Below are positions 32,723-43,110 of a stretch of 64,000 nucleotides of DNA, piece by piece. The notes under the pieces were generated by a model. The model was given only the letters and a program-made list of their open reading frames with translations. It was not told the DNA's origin and ran no database searches. The translations under genes and the position numbers were made by a program. Every line of letters starts with the position of its first letter. The first letter of the stretch is position 1. The stretch is from Mesotaenium endlicherianum (Eukaryota > Streptophyta > Zygnematophyceae > Zygnematales > Mesotaeniaceae). The stretch lies in NCBI GenBank assembly GCA_009602735.1, contig WELA01004158.1:39985-103984 (forward strand), written 5' to 3'.

Positions 32723-33440
32723 CGAAATGAATCGACTTACCAAGAAGGCGATTAACAATTAATGAAGATCTTTATATCAGGAAGTAATCTTTATGGTATT
32801 TTCCATTAACTGGTTAAACGGCAAAGGACAACACTCTAGCAGTGAATAATACTTGTAAGTCAAATGCGAGTAAACTAGCATCAATAATGCAATCAGTAAA
32901 CTCATACATAAGCAAGGTTAGAAGACAGTGCGCATCAATGGCTTCTCGCCTTGGATTCAGATCTCTCTCAGTAAGCTGTACAAGAGAGTTGGCCTCGTTT
33001 CCAAATGCCGAACTCAAAAGCAATCCTAGCATATGTACATGGAATGAGTTTACTGTTCAGCGGCAAGTGCAATGGCACCGCCTACCCGGGAGTTAACCAC
33101 GTTGGTAGGACCTCGGTTAACCGAATCCGCCGCCATCTCCCGTCATCCCGAATCGCCATCCATCCTAGGGCTGTCATCTGGCCATTCATCTAACACACCA
33201 CACTTAGATGCATATCTAGGCAGTTTGCTGCTACCGAGTACGGAAGTCAGCTGGCTGTCAAAGAATGTGTCAGCAAGTTGACTTAAGTCGACTTCAGCCT
33301 GCTACTTCCGGTTGAGTCATTAAACTGATTATTATATAAAGTCCAGCAGACTCAATGCTACATAAAGTTCAGCAGGCTGAGTATAATTAACTATTATATT
33401 TGAATGAATATTATATCTACCAATATATTGATTCATTACA
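32723..33440 (-). repeat. 5' LTR of E3
   Basis: 718 bp. The last base at the PBS side is C where T is expected, a point change in the terminal TG/CA. It carries the same motifs as the E1 LTR and retains the 27 bp missing from the 3' LTR. Confidence 0.9.
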
Positions 33441-33445
33441 ATTTG

Positions 33446-33522
33446 ATACTGGTAGTAGTGGATAAACTGACAAAAATGGTCATTTTCATCTCCACCACTG
33501 TCAAAGTAACTGCACTCAAAAC
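33446..33522 (+). pseudogene. E1 integrase, short middle part
   Basis: Reads ILVVVDKLTKMVIFISTTVKVTALKT, which joins HDS (24483) to ARQFYNHVV (44151) once E3 and D1 are removed. The last four bases (33519-33522, AAAC) are the left TSD of D1. Confidence 0.85.
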
Positions 33523-34881
33523 TGTAGCGACTATTATCCGTTTGACGGTGTCGCACGCGCAGCGCAAGCTACGGCCACCTAGTTCTGAAAGTCAACCTTG
33601 ACTCACCGACCACTTGACCGATTACATCGCAGTCAGCGGTTATGGCGGCGTCAAGACCACTGGCAAGGGGTCAATGTCAGTGTGCCCCACACCCAAGGAT
33701 GGGGGAAGTTTTGACAAGACAGCCGCGAGGCTAGGAGCTGGGGATCAGCAATGAGCCGCCCAGCAAGTACCAGGTCAGGTACTGTGTGACTGGCAGATTA
33801 AGCCAGGTCATGGCTGCAATGCCAAGATAGGTTACGGCCGCCCGGTTGGGAAAACTTGAGCAGGTGGCATTTGCTTGCACGCCGCTCAGGAATTCTTAGC
33901 CATGAGCCAATTAGGCGTGACTGCCATCTGAGAAGCTAAGCAGTCACGCGCGACAGTCACAAGGTGTGCATGCATGCTGAATGACTACTAGTTTGAGTTG
34001 AGCATGGCTAGGCAGAAGCGACTTGCAGCTAAGTTGTGTGACTAAGCACGGCATTCTCGAAAGATGACGCTGTGTGGTGCCTGCGAAAGGCACGAATCTT
34101 GCCTGAGACATGTCATTCACTCTCACGCACCTTTGCCAAGAGGCAGAAGGAAAGAGAAGAAGGGCGCGAAGAAGAAGAAGGAGTTCCCAAGGCCATTGGA
34201 GGGCCAAAGCCCCACGCTTCTGACAACGCTGAAGATTCTTCTGTGTATCATAGATAAGTTAGGATTGTAGGAGTTTCCAAGAGGGAATCTCACGGTTGAA
34301 GAAGAATCTCACGAAGAACTGCACAATAGAATCTGCTTGGAGATTAGCACAGAGTCAGCCGAACGCCACAAGTGTGTGTGTGTGAAGCAGCCTTAAAATG
34401 GTGAGTTGTGTGTTGATTTCCAGGTTCTCATAAGTCGCATTCGCATCTCGAAGAGAGAGAGTAGTATTGACAGATAAAGCTCTCAGTGAAGAACTGAGTG
34501 AGCCCAGCCTGGCAGTAAAGAGCTGTTAGGCGCGGTGTTAAGTGAAGAGCTTGACCCAGGCCAGCATAGACGTAGTTTCAGAGTTTTGTAAGCTGACTTG
34601 TGGAAGTTAAGCGAAAGCCTGAAGGGCGATTTTCTCTGAATCTGACGTTGCATGTCAAGCTGCTTAGAGTGTGATTTCTGCAAACTACAATTTGCTCACC
34701 TGTGAACCCAAGAACCTTAAGGCATAAAGCCTATGTGGAAGTAAGAGACTTCCGTCCTACTTCTGAGAACCTCGATTCTGTGGTTCAGGTGAATAGAAAT
34801 TCCCAAGCAAATTGGGGATTGAGGCTTGTGAGGGCTGTCGGTGCTCAACCTGGAAGGGGACCTGGAGAAATTCAATTGTAC
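33523..34881 (+). repeat. D1 5' LTR/leader
   Basis: About 1.36 kb of non-coding sequence starting TGTAGCGACTATTATCC. From about 33950 it matches D2 (1-668, then 12123-12600). It has a purine-rich stretch at 34139-34180. I could not find a primer-binding site of the initiator-Met type, so the inner LTR edge is not placed. From 34702 an open frame in phase with gag lacks an ATG until 34882. Confidence 0.6.
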
Positions 34882-36543
34882 ATGCAGTTGAGGAGTGGAA
34901 GACTCTACTACCCTGTGGAGCCTGCGGAAGGTTCTGATTCAAGCCAGAGTCCACGAGAAAGTGAGACATCTGAGCCCACGGATAACCTGTGGAGTGAGCA
35001 ACCGTCGAGAGACGAGTCTCGCCATACTGCCACGAACGGTGAGAATTTGTATAACGCGCGAGCTTTTGTACCCAATTCGGGCAGAGAGCACGACGTGTGG
35101 GATAAAGATAGTGAGTCTTGGTCACCGCTCGAAATGACTGGTGATGATAAGGATGAAAATCCTAAGTTCAAGCTGTCTACAAAGTGTTTTAGTGGACGAA
35201 CCAGTGGAAATAGTCTCACTTTCGAAGAGTTTGATGAGATCTATTGGGCTGACTTCTTTGAGAAAATCCGAACGGATTCTTCTTACACTCAGTCAGTCGC
35301 TTGTATAAGCTTGGTTCAGTGTTTGGACGAGGATGCCTTGTTGCTGTATCGCCCATTTCGGAAGGATGAGAACCTTACCCAGGAATGGGCGTTTGACGAG
35401 CAAAAGAAGGCGAGAGATTTGAAAATCCAGAAAGAGGCTGCGAAAGCCCGCCTGTCCGCTTTGTCATCAGGAAGAGCGATACCTGCTGCACCTGTTGAGA
35501 GCATAGACTTAGCTGCACTAACACAAGAATTAACAGATGCCATGAAGCAACTCACCGAGGGTCAGCAGCGAGCGGCTACTCAAGATGATGATGCTGGATC
35601 TGTCGCAGAATTGCGTAAAGTGTGTGCAAAATTGTCTGAAAAGATTGCTAATGCTCAGGAACGAGTAACACGCAGGGCTGCACCTTTTACAGGGCAGCAT
35701 GGTGATAGTGTCACCACGGAAGCAAGCCATGCGCAAGCGTTGGCTAGTTGCCGTAGGGATATGGAGGCTGGGGATGACCCGTTAGACTCTGAGCACTGTC
35801 TGCGTCGTTTCTTTAAGTTGCTTGAAGCAACATTCCCAAAGGATCGCAGTCTTAAAGTGCACCGCTATGTGCATTTTGTCCGTCAGAAGAACGAGACAGT
35901 GATGGAGGTCAAATCCAGATTGGCAGACCTTGCCAAGAAGGCAGGAATCTATGAGCCTAGGATTGTGGCTGACAAATTCTTATTATGTCTCGGTAAAGAT
36001 ACAGATCAGGAGGTCAGGCCGCACCTATCTGCGAAATGCGGAATCGGCTGGAACATCGACGAGGCTGCTGAAATAGCACGCAATGTCGAGGAAGGTAAAG
36101 TCTGGTACAAGGAGGCTTCCAGGACGCTTATGGCTCCTGAGAGAAGGGAGGAATCCTTTCAGCCCAAGGCCAATAGCTCTAACTTTCAGTTTAAGAAAAA
36201 GAGCGGGTCTTTCAATAGGTTTGCTAAGCACGCCAACACTGCTGAGACAGCAGAGGGCTGTTGGAACTGCGGGAAATCAGGACATCAGAAGAGAGATTGT
36301 CCGTACCCGGATGCTAAGCAATTGTCTGCTAGCAAGGCGCAGGTATGCGCACATCGCAGTAACAAGGGACACTCAGAAGATGAGTGTTGGTCCAAGAACC
36401 CAAATCTGAAACCACCATGGGCTAATGTTGCCACGAAAGAGGCAGATAAGGGTAAGAAAAAGGAGAAAGATAACTCTGGTAACCGAAAGGGTAATCGGAA
36501 GTATGATGCTATGAGTGCAAAGATTGCAGAATTGCAAGACTGA
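34882..36543 (+). CDS. D1 gag (open for 553 codons)
   Basis: Chosen start is the first in-frame ATG (MQLRSGRLYYPVEP). An acidic, Ser-rich N-terminus is followed by a conserved block shared with D2 (FKLSTKCFSGRTSGNSLTF, EIYWADFFEKI) and a capsid-like middle (CLRRFFKLLEATFPKDRSLK, RYVHFVRQKNETVMEVK). Two zinc-binding motifs close it: CWNCGKSGHQKRDC (CCHC) near 36260 and CAHRSNKGHSEDEC near 36345. It should form particles and package RNA. Compared with D2, a short deletion near the end creates the TGA at 36541, so gag and pol were probably one frame originally. It is the longest intact frame of D1. Confidence 0.85.
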   Translation: MQLRSGRLYYPVEPAEGSDSSQSPRESETSEPTDNLWSEQPSRDESRHTATNGENLYNARAFVPNSGREHDVWDKDSESWSPLEMTGDDKDENPKFKLSTKCFSGRTSGNSLTFEEFDEIYWADFFEKIRTDSSYTQSVACISLVQCLDEDALLLYRPFRKDENLTQEWAFDEQKKARDLKIQKEAAKARLSALSSGRAIPAAPVESIDLAALTQELTDAMKQLTEGQQRAATQDDDAGSVAELRKVCAKLSEKIANAQERVTRRAAPFTGQHGDSVTTEASHAQALASCRRDMEAGDDPLDSEHCLRRFFKLLEATFPKDRSLKVHRYVHFVRQKNETVMEVKSRLADLAKKAGIYEPRIVADKFLLCLGKDTDQEVRPHLSAKCGIGWNIDEAAEIARNVEEGKVWYKEASRTLMAPERREESFQPKANSSNFQFKKKSGSFNRFAKHANTAETAEGCWNCGKSGHQKRDCPYPDAKQLSASKAQVCAHRSNKGHSEDECWSKNPNLKPPWANVATKEADKGKKKEKDNSGNRKGNRKYDAMSAKIAELQD

Positions 36544-36545
36544 AT

Positions 36546-36950
36546 GTGCCTAATGTCTATTATGATGCAAATGTGGCCAAAAAGACCGTCTGCAAAGGCA
36601 AAAAACTGACGACTGAGAAGGCCGTGGCTGCAACGGCTGCGGAGCGCGCAGATCATGACCGTCTGGTTCCAAGGAATGCTGGGAAGCTTCCTCAGACCTT
36701 TCGGATCACTCTCGATGAGCACGAGATTGCGCAGCTACAATAAGCCAAGCCTGGGCCACGCAAGACATTTAGTTTTTCGCTGGAAAAGCTGAAGGCTCTG
36801 GTGGAACACCGGATTCAGCACATTCCTTGTCTTTCACTCGCTGATCTGCGTCTTACATATCCTTTCACGATTGAGGAAGCCGGACAGCAGCTGGACCTAG
36901 CTGAGGAAGGCGCGAACAGCGCTTCGCTGCCTACTAATTTCAGCCTGTGA
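36546..36950 (+). pseudogene. D1 linker between gag and protease
   Basis: The frame (VYYDANVAKKTVCKGKK...) is interrupted by TAA at 36741 and continues as AKPGPRKTFSFSLEKLKALVEH to a TGA near 36948. FRITLDEHEIAQLQ suggests a folded segment, but I recognise no domain. It links gag to the protease after a further frame change. Confidence 0.6.
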
Positions 36951-37640
36951 GAGTGCAGAACAAGGATAGACTTTTGACGTTTAACAACTGGGCCGCTCCC
37001 AATATCCTATTGGACACTGGCGCACAGCCAGTAATCTTGGGAAAGTGAGCTGTGAAAGCTCTGGGATTGACGGCCAGGGACCTGAAAGAAAGTCCTTTCC
37101 AGTTGGGGACTGCATCTGGGCAGATTTCAAAGTCTTGTGGAATCACCCGCAAGCCTGTGGAAATCACAGTAAACTTGGGAAAACCTGAGGAAGCGTCACT
37201 GTTCATAGAGTGTACGGTGACAGAGGCAGAAAACTATGATGTTCTATTGGGGACAAAAGCTCTGATTCCCCTGGGTATGGTCATCGACTTGCGGAAGCAG
37301 AGGGTGACTTACCAGTCGACAGATCGGCAGCCGACAGGAGAAATTCCTGTAAAAATGGTTTGCTCAGGAGAAGCAAACTACGGACTGCTAGACTGCTGTG
37401 TGAATGACCAGTATCCAGACCATTATGACCTCATCATGCAACGCGAAGAGAAGACCTACAACAGCATCAACATGCCGACTCCCTTGGTTTGGCAACCTTG
37501 GATTATGGAGCAACTAGAAGCTGTGAGTAACAGGGATCGTGGCCCGCAAGAGCTGCTGCCAGTTCCTGATCCAATTAAGACTGTTGCCAATTTGATGCCT
37601 GGAGTAGACCCATTGCCGCAAGGCATTGTGAGGATGGAAG
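36951..37640 (+). pseudogene. D1 retropepsin-like protease
   Basis: Active site ILLDTGAQPVILGK (D-T-G-A) near 37010, then a TGA at about 37048, then a continuous frame: LGTASGQISKSCGI, VEITVNLGKP, ECTVTEAENYDVLLGTKAL, LGMVIDLRKQRVTYQ. This is typical of retropepsins that end with a conserved LLG-type motif. About 100 residues of linker (WQPWIMEQLEAVSN...) lead without a break into the methyltransferase, so both were made as one polyprotein. Confidence 0.8.
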
Positions 37641-39820
37641 ATCCTTTTCGCAGGAGAGGAGTAGTAGTGCTGGAATTGTTCGCCGGACTTGGTACTGGAA
37701 CCATCGCACTGATTTAGCCAGGTATCCGGGTATCCAAAGTGCTGTATGTGGACAATGATGAGAATGTTTTTACAGCATTTGAGGAGGCCATGAGTCAGAT
37801 GCGGCAAATGTATCACTTCAAGGCATTTGTGCCCATTAGTGTGGTGCGTCTTGCTGGAGGAAACATTCTTGATGTGAAGTCTGAGGACCTGTATGATTAC
37901 AAAATTGACTGGATTTTTGCGGGATTCCCTTGTCAACCTTTCTCGCAAGCTGGGAACAGGAGGGGATTCAATGACCCGAGAGCACAACACTGGGGAAGGA
38001 TGGTGAAGATCATCAGTATGTTGCGGGAACGCCAGCATCTCTACCCACCAGTGTTTGTGATTGAGAATGTACATCCAGGGATGGATTACAACCAGATGAA
38101 GCCAAGAGATCCATGGCTGGTCTTCGACTCCACCCTGGGTCATCATGTATTAATCAACGACGCCAGGCACGAAGGACTCTCACACCGAGCTAGACTATTC
38201 TGGACCAACGGCATGTCCATTGAAATCCTGAGGGAGATGGAGGAGATTGCGCGACGCACGCCAACGGCAGTATCTGTGGGAGAAACACTGATGGTGGAAA
38301 CCAAGCCAGTGATCAGGAGGGATTCCTACCCACAGTACGTCGTCAACGAGCCAGGCCGGCCGAGAATGGTGCTGCCCACCTTCACAGCATACCCAGGATC
38401 ACGCGCTTTCGTGAATGGAGGACCAGGAATGGTCAAAGATGTGCACAACAGAGAAGCTCAAAGGAGAGAGCCGACAGCTGAAGAGAAGGGAAGGTGCCTG
38501 GGGGTACCCAACTCCATTGCACAAGAAATTGTTGCAAAGGTGGGACAGGACAACGCTGGGAAGATGTTCGGCAATATGATTGGGCATCACTCCATGACAT
38601 GGTTGGTAGAGACGATTATAACTTGGCAACAGATGACGTTCTCTGACAAGCCTATGCCCAGGCCGAGGCCGGTAGCGATTGGAGTTCATGTGGTGCCAAC
38701 CTCTGATCAGAGAGCTATCAGGGAAGCGTATCAGCGACAAAAAGAATATGCTGTTGAAAGAGACGCAGCGGAGGCTAACCAAGAGGAAACACTCAGAGAA
38801 GCCAGAGTGGTGGGACTGACCAGGTGTCAAGACATATTGACGCGAATTAACACTCGGATGGCGGCTCTACACGACCCTCTGAAAAGAGAGCTGCGGAGGC
38901 TGCGAGAAGACGTAACCATGGAACACCAGGCAACTGGTGCAGCAAACCCTTTGGTGAGCGCTGCAGTTAGCAAATCACAGGAGGTCCCAGCATCTGCAAA
39001 ACGCTCCAGCCAGGTAGTTGGGAGGATGTCGGAATGGGAAGATTATACCAGTTCTGAGTTACGAAACATGGCCCCAGACCAGGTCTTCGGGAGCCCATCC
39101 CCAGAAGCGGTAACATCAAGATATGAAGAACGCCAGTGCAATATTGGCAAATGGGCCGAAGAATGCAGTCAGAATTCAAAAAATTCTGGAGGGTCTGGAA
39201 AGACNAAAAATTCTGGAGGGCCTGGAAAGACCATTTGCCTCCAGGTGATTTTTGAAGAACACAAGAAGGAGGCGGCCAAGAGATTGCCCGTCACACTTGC
39301 TCGGATGAGCCCAGGGCTAGAGGCCAAAGGGCAACCACAAGACACAGTTGGCAGCACAGCTGAGTCGATCACCAGGCAAATCATGGCGCAGTTGCTGGAA
39401 GCAGACGCCTCTCAACTCAAGGAAGAAAAAGTGGCAAAAGCAGCTCTCGCTCTACAGTCAGCTATCATCAACATGGCGAGGCTCAACACAGGAGGGGATG
39501 AAAAATTGCCGCCTCCTGGAACAGAGAAGCCGGAGGAGGAAGAGGATGCAGAGATGCAAGGCCTCTCGGAGTTGGAGTTGCCATCACTCAACAATGAAGG
39601 GGACATTAGGGAAGAAATTCCACGTTTTCCCACGCCAGAGTTGGATCTGCTTGACTTACAGGAGCTGAGGACAGACGACTGGGTGGCTGACCACCTGATG
39701 GGGCCAAGCCCAGCAGACCTTTATGAAGAATTAAGGTCGCCAACATCCAGTTTTCCTTCTGCCAGTCTTCCAGTGGCAGAACCAAGTCAGCCGCACAACC
39801 GTCGCAACAGCAGAAGGTGA
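37641..39820 (+). pseudogene. D1 C5 cytosine DNA methyltransferase domain with C-terminal extension
   Basis: All main motifs of C5-methyltransferases are present in order. Motif I is VVVLELFAGLGTG (37679-37699), for the AdoMet fold. Motif II is YVDNDE. Motif IV is GFPCQPFSQAG, with the catalytic Cys codon at 37931-37933. Motif VI is FVIENVHP (Glu near 38063), motif VIII-like LSHRARLFWTN, then a target-recognition region, RCLGVPNSIAQE, and motif X AGKMFGNMIGHH near 38570. The PCQPFS form resembles Dcm/DNMT1-like enzymes more than DNMT3. It would methylate C5 of cytosine in DNA. One TAG at 37715-37717 follows motif I. From about 38640 to 39820 a charged, partly coiled-coil extension follows, with a duplicated segment around the N at 39205 that is an assembly join. 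Confidence 0.9.
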
Positions 39821-40713
39821 CTGCCTGCACTGCTAAAGTGGAGACAGCACGAGGAAAGCCCGAAAGTCGCGCAAGCAGACCAAGGAAGGTGGCCCGTGAC
39901 GGTAACGCATCTTTTAGGAGGATGCTAAAGCGATATTTCAAACATAAAGGGAAGGCTCAGAGAGAGGGCGTTCCGCGAGGAACCACAGCCCCACCTCCTC
40001 CGCCTCTGCGGGATATTCTGCAGAGAGAGGGAGAGGACGGTTTGGTTCGCAGGGCAATGGCATTGGGCATTAGTGTGCCGCCAGGCATGAACACGCCCTT
40101 GTTGCAACTATCAGATCTTAGGATACAGAGGTCGGAGGAGCCTGCTCCCATGATACCTGCAATCCCAGTATGGGAACTGATGGATCTGAGAAACACCATC
40201 AGCCGCTTGACCGCAGCAGATGATGCCTTTCTTGCACGACAAGCAGCACCTCAAAGGCCGCAAACATTGGCGCAGGCATGGATGGTCACACCACCCGCAA
40301 GGGAGGAGTATAACACGACCGTCGCCCGCATGGCTATTATTGAGCGAGAATGGGGCTGGGCGATTAGCCCTAGGACAGACCTCGCAGGTTTTCCAATGGC
40401 AACCCAACCTCGGCCACGTGAAGAAGGAGGAACCGGGACCAGTTGGACTGCAGTCGACGAGGAAATGTTCCTGAGGCAGCCCATCCGGAGGCGCCTGACA
40501 TACCCCTCACCGCAGGAGAGGCGACGCGTCATTGGGAAAGGTAAAAAGCCTAAGAAACAGGCTGCCGAACTTATGGCGACGGAGGAGCAAGCTGCAAAGC
40601 CTGCTACCCCACCTTCTAAGAATCAGGCAGAAAAGCCTGAGAGCCAGAATCAGGCAGAAAAGCCTGAGGGCCAGGATGAGGGCGGAAAGCCCCCACCTGC
40701 ACCTAAGGAGTAG
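39817..40713 (+). CDS. D1 unknown ORF between methyltransferase and RT
   Basis: Open for 298 codons in a frame different from the methyltransferase; it was probably joined to it before a frameshift near 39817. The N-terminal part is basic (KVARDGNASFRRMLKRYFKHK), followed by APPPPPLRDIL. A middle part (ALGISVPPGMNTPLLQLSDL, PVWELMDLRNTISRLTAADDAF, MAIIEREWGWAISPRTDL) looks folded. The C-terminus is Lys/Glu/Pro-rich with a repeat NQAEKPE. I recognise no domain. It occupies the place of the RT N-terminal linker. Function is unknown. Confidence 0.55.
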   Translation: MTACTAKVETARGKPESRASRPRKVARDGNASFRRMLKRYFKHKGKAQREGVPRGTTAPPPPPLRDILQREGEDGLVRRAMALGISVPPGMNTPLLQLSDLRIQRSEEPAPMIPAIPVWELMDLRNTISRLTAADDAFLARQAAPQRPQTLAQAWMVTPPAREEYNTTVARMAIIEREWGWAISPRTDLAGFPMATQPRPREEGGTGTSWTAVDEEMFLRQPIRRRLTYPSPQERRRVIGKGKKPKKQAAELMATEEQAAKPATPPSKNQAEKPESQNQAEKPEGQDEGGKPPPAPKE

Positions 40714-40813
40714 CAACTACTGGATGCCTTTGTTGGGGAGAAGCAACCTGAAACTGAGACTTTTGCCATTGGGAAAATGGTCTCAGCCCAGTAGAGAGCA
40801 CAAGTAGAAAAGG

Positions 40814-41467
40814 TTGCTGAAGAAACACCGCAAGGTATTTGCTTTCACTAAGGAGGAGATTGGTAGAACCACTGCCAGTGTGTGTGAGATCACACTAACT
40901 ACTGATGACCCACTCAGACTAGGGCCGCATAAGCTCAGTCAGACAGAATGGGGCTGTGTGGAGAAAACTTGTGAAGAGTTGCATAAGCTCCGCATGATTG
41001 AAAAATCTACCTCAGTACATGGGGCTCCTACAGTAGTAGTCGCTAAAAAGGACGAGGCCGGCAATTACACTGCCACTCGTATGTGTGGAGATTACAAGCA
41101 ACTGAATCTCTACACGGAGCCGGATAGCTATGTGATGCCTACGCCGGAAAGGATCTTTGTAATTGCCACCACCGGAAAGGTGTTCAGCATTATCGATCTG
41201 CGCCAAGGCTTCAACCAAATCCCTGTGAAAACAGAAGATCGAGGTAAGACTGCTTTCTGGGCTCAAAGGGAACTTTGGCAATGGACAGTAATGTCATTTG
41301 GGTTGAAAAATGCCCCAGCCATATTTCAGAGGACTATGGATAAAGTGCTGGAGGGGCTGGATTTCGCTAAGCCATACATAGACGATGTGGTAGTATTCAG
41401 CAAGTCCATAGAGAAGCACCTCGAGCACTTGGAACAAGTGTCCAGCGCTTGGAGAAATTCCAAATGA
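40814..41467 (+). pseudogene. D1 reverse transcriptase, main part
   Basis: RT of gypsy type but clearly different from A, B, C and E. Motifs are KLRMIEKSTSVHGAPTVVVAKKD, MCGDYKQLN, SIIDLRQGFNQIPVK, MSFGLKNAPAIFQRTM and the catalytic box PYIDDVVVFS near 41375. A one-base loss near 41437 ends the frame (VSSAWRNSK); the true continuation (RLEKFQMKLHPGKC) is in the next ORF. The upstream linker 40714-40813 has two stops. Confidence 0.85.
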
Positions 41468-42346
41468 AGCTGCATCCTGGGAAGTGCAGATTCTTTGAGG
41501 CACACGTGCCTTACCTAGGACATGAGATTGGGAACAATGCTATGTCCCCTCAGGCTGTGAAGACTGAGGCTATTTACAAGATACCTGCACCTGCGAATGT
41601 GTCTAAGCTGAAAGCTCTGTTAGGGCTAAGCGGATACTATCGTATGTTTGTGAAGGATTATAGCAGAATTGCTAAACCTTTGACGGAACTCTTGGAAAAG
41701 GATGTACCTTTTGTGTGGACGGAAGCTCAGGAGAAAGCCATGAACGAGCTTAAGGAGCGGCTGGTAACAGCCCCAGTTTTGCGAACGCTTGACTACTCCA
41801 AGCCGTTCAATCTGCACATTGACTGGAGTCGTGTGGGAATTGGCGCAGTACTCACTCAGGCCACAAGCCCTAGAGAGGAGTATGTCATTGCCTATGCCTC
41901 ACGCTTTAACAATCGAGCGGAGAGCAACTACTCGTCCTATGAAGGAGAGCTGCTGGCAGTGGTTTGGGCGGTCACACACTTCAGAGAGTATCTGTGGGGA
42001 AGACCCTTCACACTGATCACGGATCACTCACCATTACTATGGGCTGATGAAGAATGGAGACCTCACTGGTAAGTTGGCTCGCTGGGCTCTTAAGGTGCAA
42101 GAGTACCAAATGACGGTAGTGCACACAGCAGGAGTGCTCAACAACGACGCCGATGGACTCAGCAGGAACCCAGACCCATCTTCAGACGACAGAACAGGAG
42201 CTCGAGAGGACAAAGACCCGAGCAGCCCAGCAGAGTTGGTGGCTTGCCTAGCCGAAATGGCTGGAATAGTGGCATCAGGTGAAGCTGAGCGTCTACCCCT
42301 GTTCAGTACAGAGATCTGGAAAGATCAAGCTACTATGCACGGCTGA
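41449..42346 (+). pseudogene. D1 RT end and RNase H
   Basis: RT thumb and connection (KLHPGKCRFFEAHVPYLGHEI, LKALLGLSGYYRMFVKDYSRIAKPL), then RNase H with its acidic sites: FNLHIDWSRVGIGAVL, SSYEGELLAVVWAV, LITDHSPLL. An extra G near 42048 shifts the frame. The last part (LNNDADGLSRNPDPSSDD) is in the ORF 42047-42346. Confidence 0.85.
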
Positions 42347-42360
42347 AGACGGGAACTCAC

Positions 42361-43110
42361 TTGGAAGGACTATCACTGAAGGAGAAGGACCAGGTAAACC
42401 ATCGAGCTAAAAGGTTTTGCTGGAAATGCAACAACCTCTTCAAAATTGAAGAAACTGGTCAGGAGAAGTTAGTGCCAGAACCCATCAGGAGACGAGCCCT
42501 TGTGCAAGAAATGCACGAGAACACTAGACACTATGGTGTCAAGAAGACATATAGTCTTTTGGAGCTGTCTTACTGGTGGAGGGGCATGAAGCAGCAGCGT
42601 GAAGATGTGATCAAGGCTTGCCAAAGCTGTGATCGCGTCAAGGCTGGTTTTACGCAGCAACATCCACACTTGCAACCTTTGCCAATCATGGGCCTAGGTT
42701 ACCGTTGGAGCTTTGATCTCGCAGGTGAGCTACCGCTATCTAAGCGAGGTAACAAGTATATCATGGTCATGATTGAGCATTTCTCTAAGTGGATAGAGGT
42801 TGTCCCTCTGACTGCTAAGGAGAGCCTAGGGACCGCGGAAGCATTCCTCAATGGTGTGTCCCTAGGAAGCATTCCTCAATGGTGTGATTGTGCGTCATGG
42901 AGCTCCAGCAGAAGTGCTGACAGACCAAGGGTCTGAGTTCCAAGGGTCTTTTCAGAAACTCTTGGACAGATGCTTCATCGATCATCGCACTACGTCTAGA
43001 GATCATCCGCAAGCAGATGGTCTGGTAGAAAGGATGGTGCAAACCATTAAGTCTGCTTTGCGCAAGTTTTGCCTTGAGCATGACAAGCGTGACTGGATCT
43101 AGCCCTGCCA
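42361..43110 (+). pseudogene. D1 integrase, zinc-binding region and core
   Basis: HHCC region MHENTRHYGVKKTYSLLE...IKACQSCDRVK, then the core with first Asp (YRWSFDLAGELPL), second Asp (VLTDQGSEFQGSF near 42920) and Glu (HPQADGLVERMVQTIKSAL near 43030). A 28-bp direct tandem duplication ('gaagcattcctcaatggtgt...', starts 42838 and 42866) adds 28 bases and shifts the frame. Another break follows at about 43100. Confidence 0.85.

Larger units (their letters stand above)
24484..33440 (-). mobile_element. E3, second family E element, opposite orientation
   Basis: TSD ATTCG (24479-24483) and ATTTG (33441-33445), one C-to-T. LTRs 24484-25174 (3') and 32723-33440 (5'). Minus-strand order is gag, protease, RT, RNase H, integrase-chromodomain, third ORF, PPT, LTR. 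At 8,957 bp uninterrupted it shows the full length of family E. The 3' LTR lacks a 27-bp segment kept in the 5' LTR. Several stops and frameshifts are present. Confidence 0.92.

Noticed and set aside
34139-34180. GA-rich tract as a microsatellite or polypurine tract
   Set aside because: It is short, irregular and shared with D2; the true polypurine tract is at 43824-43835.
37641-39820. The methyltransferase as a host gene into which elements inserted
   Set aside because: It is in frame and continuous with the retropepsin, followed by RT in the same strand and order, and the whole is enclosed by one pair of AAAC duplications within E1.
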